Positions 60,073 through 64,000 of a stretch of DNA of 64,000 nucleotides are shown in pieces. This stretch comes from Megamerina dolium (Eukaryota; Arthropoda; Insecta; Diptera; Megamerinidae), in the NCBI GenBank assembly GCA_963854835.1, contig OY978530.1, positions 23,089,437-23,153,436 on the forward strand, written 5' to 3'. The position numbers and the translations under genes were made by a program. Numbering within the stretch: the stretch's first letter is position 1; every line of letters starts with the position of its first letter. The notes under the pieces are model-generated. The model was not told where the DNA came from, ran no database searches, and was given only the letters and a program-made list of their open reading frames with translations.

Positions 60073-60760
60073 GTGTTTACTGTAATTGTAGACTATGGAC
60101 TTTACGTAGGCAATTTAAACATAGTTAAAGCCGCTTAGCTTCCTTGTAGCGCAAATTCGGCGATAAATTTATGAACTTTATACAATTATTTATATAATGG
60201 TCTTTCGAATCGCAGAATACGCAAAAGCTAGAGGTACTTGAAGATGCTACAAAAACTTTTCTAATGCCTTTATTGGTATTCGATTTTTTTCCCACCTGGC
60301 TGCTAGGTGTTTCCGTTACCTTAGCACTTTCCAAATGTTCCATCATGCGGCACCGCTTATCGCAAGCCACCAGCGAAACTTCTATCAACAGTCTTAGACC
60401 TGAAAATCGCCTCAATATTTGCCTGAAAATCAAGTAATTTATTGTCAAATCGATTTTTGAGTAGAGCTACGGATTTGTAAGCAAATAGTTTCTAACGCGG
60501 ATTGGAAATTAGCGCGCAAATGTTGAAGTTTTGCTCAACTCTATGTCCTTGTCAATAACACTGCTGAACATGGCGTAGAAATTAGGCCAATCGATGTATG
60601 CTCCACTGAATTTCGATAATTTTAGCTCGAGAAGGCGAGATTTTCGTGCTTGCTTCTTCGAGAATAGACTGCATACGGTCAAAGCTGTCATGCATGCTCT
60701 CCGCGTGGACAGGACAGCTCACCACTGCATCAACAGAGTTTTATTTAGTGGCATTAGTTG
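60073..60760 (-). pseudogene. BEL/Pao Gag fragment
   Basis: On the minus strand, 60691-60509 encodes SRLLELKLSKFSGAYIDWPN and FYAMFSSVIDKDIELS, the start of the DUF1759-type Gag region of BEL/Pao elements. After stops and a deletion, 60448-60125 encodes CVFCDSKDHYINNC (zinc knuckle), then KFINLSPNLRYKEAKRL and, past a stop, LCLNCLRKVHSL (second knuckle, broken off). This would be particle protein. Protease and pol are absent. The LTR end and primer site of probably the same element lie upstream at about 61100. Confidence 0.82.
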
Positions 60761-61088
60761 ATGTTTTATCGATGCACTTTCCCTTTTATTAAACGAAATT
60801 GACTCTTGGCTGTTGATTGTTACATCTGTTGATGTGACGTCATTCCCTTTTTTCGATTAGCCGCCTTTTGGCATGTTGGCCTTGGAAGTAAATATGTGCC
60901 ATACGATATATAAGTACGTAGAAGTAACGGTATTATCACCAGGTACATCCGTTATGTGATTATGTATTCACGTACAAATTAGATTTGTTTCAACTTTTAT
61001 TAACCTTGAATTTTCGAAAATTTAACGAAAATGTTGTTTAGTTAAAACTCAAATAGTTATAACACGAAGTGACTTCTGAGCTGATCAC
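60761..61088 (-). other. BEL/Pao leader region, no gene
   Basis: AT-rich spacer between the primer-binding site and Gag on the minus strand, consistent with a 5' untranslated region. Confidence 0.5.
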
Positions 61089-61101
61089 GTCGGGGTCGCC
61101 A
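61089..61101 (-). promoter_or_regulatory. Primer-binding site and LTR end of a BEL/Pao-type element
   Basis: On the minus strand TGGCGACCCCGAC follows ...CTCCTCGTCAAAACAGT, with an AATAAAG polyadenylation-type signal about 80 bases further upstream (61176-61182). TGGCGACC-type sites are common primer-binding sites of insect LTR elements. The outer LTR border was not found. Confidence 0.65.
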
Positions 61102-61844
61102 ACTGTTTTGACGAGGAGCTGATCTGCACCACCAATTTGCAAAATTAAAAATTGAAACTCATAAAAATGTTTAACAACTTTATTAATTCGTTGGCGCAGT
61201 ACAAGTGAAGTCAAAAGTTTTACAATATCAAAATTAGGCTATGAAGGAGATACATAAAATTTTAGTAAATTTCAATGAGAGAGTTTACAATTGCATATAT
61301 GACCACGATATTCAGTATATTGAAATGAGACAAAGCACTTTCCCACAAAATTCGTAGTTCTGCACTTACGTAAGCATACCAACAATGTTCAGACATTCCA
61401 TGATAACTAAAATCACGTGAACTACTCATCTGTGTGAATATCAAAAAGTTGCTTTCTCACATAATGGATACATACACACATGTGGAGTGAATCGATCGTG
61501 TACATACATACACACATGTGGTGTGAATATATTATTGTATGTTACATGTTGGTGTGAGTGTGTTCCCAGAACTACCCGACCTAACAAAGAAAACAACAAA
61601 TTTGGGACAAATTTTCTTTATTTATTGTTAGCGAAAATGTTATTGTTGTTTTTGCATACGCAAAGGGAAAAAACTAAGCAGAGCAAAGTTAATAAAGAAA
61701 ACGACTTACTTCTTTGACAGAATTTATTCGAGTGAGTTTCTTAAAAATATACAATGTTATTCGTTGAAAATTGAAATCACAGTTAGAATGGCACTGAGAG
61801 AGAGAAAATGAAATATGAAAGTAAAGATGCAATTGGATTGTAGA
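61102..61844. other. Probable LTR remnant and AT-rich DNA, no gene
   Basis: The part nearest 61102 is the R-U5 region in minus orientation. Near 61470-61535 ACATACACACATGTGGNGTGAA occurs twice, 35 bases apart. Nothing else is supported. Confidence 0.4.
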
Positions 61845-62830
61845 GTTACCATATCCAATTTATTTAACATTTCTCAATATAATCTCCTTTTAGCTCTATA
61901 CACTTTTCCCAGCGATATTCTATAGCTTCGATACCCTGTTTATAGTATGAACTGTCTAGCTCATTCAAATATCCATCTACCGCAGAGTCCATCTCTTCAT
62001 TGGTTGCAAATCTTCTACCACCAATTGATTTTTTCAAATTTGGAAATAGAAAATTAACCGAAGGAACTAAAACTGGCGAATAAGGTGCGTGCTAAAGCAA
62101 TAGAGCTTTAACTCATTAATTTTTTCCACCGCAATAACGGATGTGCATTGTCTTGATGAAACAGCACTTTCTTTTTCGCCAAATTCGGCTTTTTTCTTTA
62201 ATTTCATCACATAATGAAGATAATCAATAAAAAATACCCCACGTGTATCCCACGCCATAACCTTGCCTGCAGATGGAACTGTCTTCACCTTCTTTGGACA
62301 CGATTCTCCCCTTTCAGTCCACTGTTTTGACTGCTCCTTTGTCTCAGGTGTGAAGTGGTGGATCCATGTCTCATCCATGGTTACGAATCAACGCAAAATC
62401 GCGTCTTTATTACTGTCATCGCCAAACATTCTATAGAAATATATTCACGACGTTGTTTTTGTTCTATTGTGAGCAAACACGGCACCCATCTTGCACACAC
62501 ATTTTCCATCTCCAAATTTCCGGTCAATATACGATGTATAGCACTTTTTGAAATGCGTGAAATTTTACTTAGCTCACGCACCTTCAGCCGGCGATCATCC
62601 AATACCATTTTGTCGATTTTCTGAACTGTTTCTGGCGAGGCCACCTCAATTGGTCGATCACTACATCACAAGCTCGTACGACCTTGTTTAAATTTTGTCC
62701 CTCAATATTTTATGGTCGTAAACGAAGGAGTAAACTCCCCCAGAGTAGAATCTAGTTCGGCTTTAATATTTGTTGGACTGAGCCCTTTCAAATGAAAGTA
62801 TTGAATTATATGAGGTCGTTAACTTTCGAT
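61845..62830 (-). pseudogene. mariner transposase, broken
   Basis: Read on the minus strand: IIQYFHLKGLSPTNIKAELD (first helix-turn-helix), GRTSL, VASPETVQKIDKMVLDDRRL and KVRELSKISRISKSAIHRIL (second helix-turn-helix), CARWVPCLLTIEQKQRR, MDETWIHHFTPETKEQSKQW (first Asp), PSAGKVMAW and FFIDYLHY. A shift follows near the second Asp (a HQDNA-type motif is readable in another frame), then SVNFLFPNLKKSIGGRRFAT and YRWEKCIELKGDYIEK. Length is normal for mariner (about 345 codons in total). Stops occur near 62700 and 62655, and one follows FCVDS at 62381. Confidence 0.88.
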
Positions 62831-62969
62831 GGCTCCAAAAAAATACTAAACAACCTTGAAACTTAAAACATATGCCTTACACGGTTTCCACTTTCCACCA
62901 AAGTAATTATTTTCAAACTACTGTCGCCATCTATATGTCAGGTCTGGTAGTTCTGGGACCGGCCTCGTA
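61845..62969 (-). mobile_element. mariner transposon (minus), 3' end lost
   Basis: The 5' end on the minus strand is TACGAGGCCGGTCCCAGAAC, a mariner-type terminal repeat ending at about 62969. No matching 3' end was seen near 61845. One transposase gene fills the body, with several breaks. Confidence 0.85.
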
Positions 62970-63295
62970 TGTGAGTAGATCGACATGTGGATAGTATTAG
63001 AAAATGGTATATAAGCTGCCAGCTTACTGAAGACAGGCGCTTTTCAGTTGTGAGTCTTGTTCTAAGTTGTGAGGGTTAGCGTGTAAGCAATTGTAAAATA
63101 CTGCGATCATTACGAGGCCCTCCAGTATTAGTGTAAAAGTTTATCAGTATAAAAGTGTAAAGTAATACCAGGAATAAAGAGAAGACCTAAAAGCGCAAGT
63201 ATCGTTTAATTAACCCTGTTTTATTTCAGCTAACCAGTCATAGTCACGAAGGATATTTAGGAGCTCAGGTTTAGGTGCGAATCTTGTGCGTTACA
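62970..63295 (+). repeat. LTR-like block with promoter and polyadenylation signals
   Basis: About 326 bases begin TGTGAGTAG and end GCGTTACA, so it has TGT...ACA ends. A TATA-type GGTATATAAGC at about 63006 and AATAAAGAG at 63173 fit an LTR. Its last 20 bases and the following TCCTTGATTA recur at 59224. It directly abuts the mariner 5' end. No primer-binding site follows; a solo LTR is the simplest reading. Confidence 0.55.
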
Positions 63296-63302
63296 TCCTT
63301 GA

Positions 63303-63478
<176 letters not shown>

Positions 63479-63698
63479 ATAATACAATCGCATCACAGAT
63501 TGTTATATACTAATTTATATGTGAATTAGCAAATATTTTTTTCAATGAATTCTATATATTTGGAATAGTATATGTATATACATCAGAATTTTTTTCCTAT
63601 TTTTCAAAATATATATGTAATATATGCATATGGAGTATATTATAGTTATACAAATTAAATATTTCTAATGTATGCTCTTACTATATATATATAGTATT
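63479..63698. other. AT-rich, no supported feature
   Basis: Short AT-rich link between microsatellite DNA and the last RTE copy. Confidence 0.6.
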
Positions 63699-64000
63699 TC
63701 TGTTCTTCGCTAGCTGGCGCCAGTTAGAAATTCCAAGCGCCGTCAGGTTCTCCAGTACTTGGTCTTTCCACCGGAGGTTTTGTCTTCCTCTTCTGCGTCG
63801 TCCTCCAGCGGGTTCCGAATATAACACCTTCTTAGCTAGAGCGTGTTCTTTCATTCGCTCAACATGACCTAGCCAGCGCAGCCTCTGGATTTTGATGCGC
63901 TTTACTATGTAAATATCGACATACTTTTCTCTCGAAAACTCCAAGCATTCGCTCATCCGAGGAGGAAATTGTCCAGGCTTCAGCACCATATGTTAGGACA
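63699..64000 (-). mobile_element. RTE element, copy F (right end outside window)
   Basis: This minus-strand RTE fragment lacks the final 70 bases of the element (its break meets ...TATATATAGTATT). An internal deletion of about 90 bases near 63921 removes the segment between FSREK and the DIVKRIKIQRLRWLGHVERM block. The rest (GRRRRGRQNLRWKDQVLENL) matches copies B, D and E. It continues beyond base 64000. Confidence 0.9.

Overview
This 64 kb window is AT-rich eukaryotic DNA made almost entirely of mobile elements, their broken remains and (TA)n-type microsatellites. I found no host gene I could support, no rRNA or functional tRNA gene and no CRISPR array. The mix (RTE, R1, Jockey and I-like LINEs; Ty3/gypsy and BEL/Pao LTR elements; Tc1, mariner and pogo-like transposons; hAT; a tRNA-derived SINE) points to an insect, most likely a fly (Diptera); the family is not resolved. 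Layout: 1-2036 RTE copy A (minus, cut by the window edge); 2214-4003 short tandem repeats and a gag-protease remnant; 4704-6354 Tc1-like copy A; 6528-9745 nearly full RTE copy B; 9971-10419 an LTR-element gag (minus); 11671-12587 RTE copy C; 12594-17395 a decayed Ty3/gypsy element with a SINE inside its RNase H region, then an LTR-like repeat and a second pol piece; 17765-18474 a deleted mariner; 18480-22608 diverged repeats holding a SINE and Tc1-like copy B, the only intact transposase gene (20496-21506, 336 aa, DD34E); 22609-23511 RTE copy D; 24129-24540 a BEL-like gag; 26113-27329 mariner and RTE copy E; 27470-28575 a Jockey-type LINE; 29153-29691 a hAT 3' end; 31363-31946 very long (TA)n; 31950-33150 a mariner split by a SINE; 33236-36665 gypsy, LTR-like, mariner-like and SINE pieces; 37040-37975 an RNase H-bearing LINE; 38042-41296 an R1-clade LINE lying between AC-rich microsatellites; 41800-45896 SINEs and a Jockey element; 45897-48624 a long-inverted-repeat element split by Tc1-like copy C; 49861-53228 a hAT element with intact termini and 8-bp target duplication; 53290-57330 Jockey fragments in both orientations and a second Tc1-like type; 57540-59050 gypsy; 59300-59601 a pogo-like end; 60073-61101 BEL/Pao gag and primer-binding site; 61845-62969 mariner; 62970-63295 an LTR; 63699-64000 RTE copy F. 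There is no operon or pathway logic. The elements relate by nesting: SINEs sit inside gypsy, mariner, Jockey and microsatellite DNA, Tc1-like copies sit at TA sites, and RTE, R1 and SINE ends repeatedly abut simple repeats. Protein calls rest on motif recognition by eye; clade names are inferences that need a similarity search. Many reading frames in the window are reading-through of (TA)n or antisense shadows and are left out.
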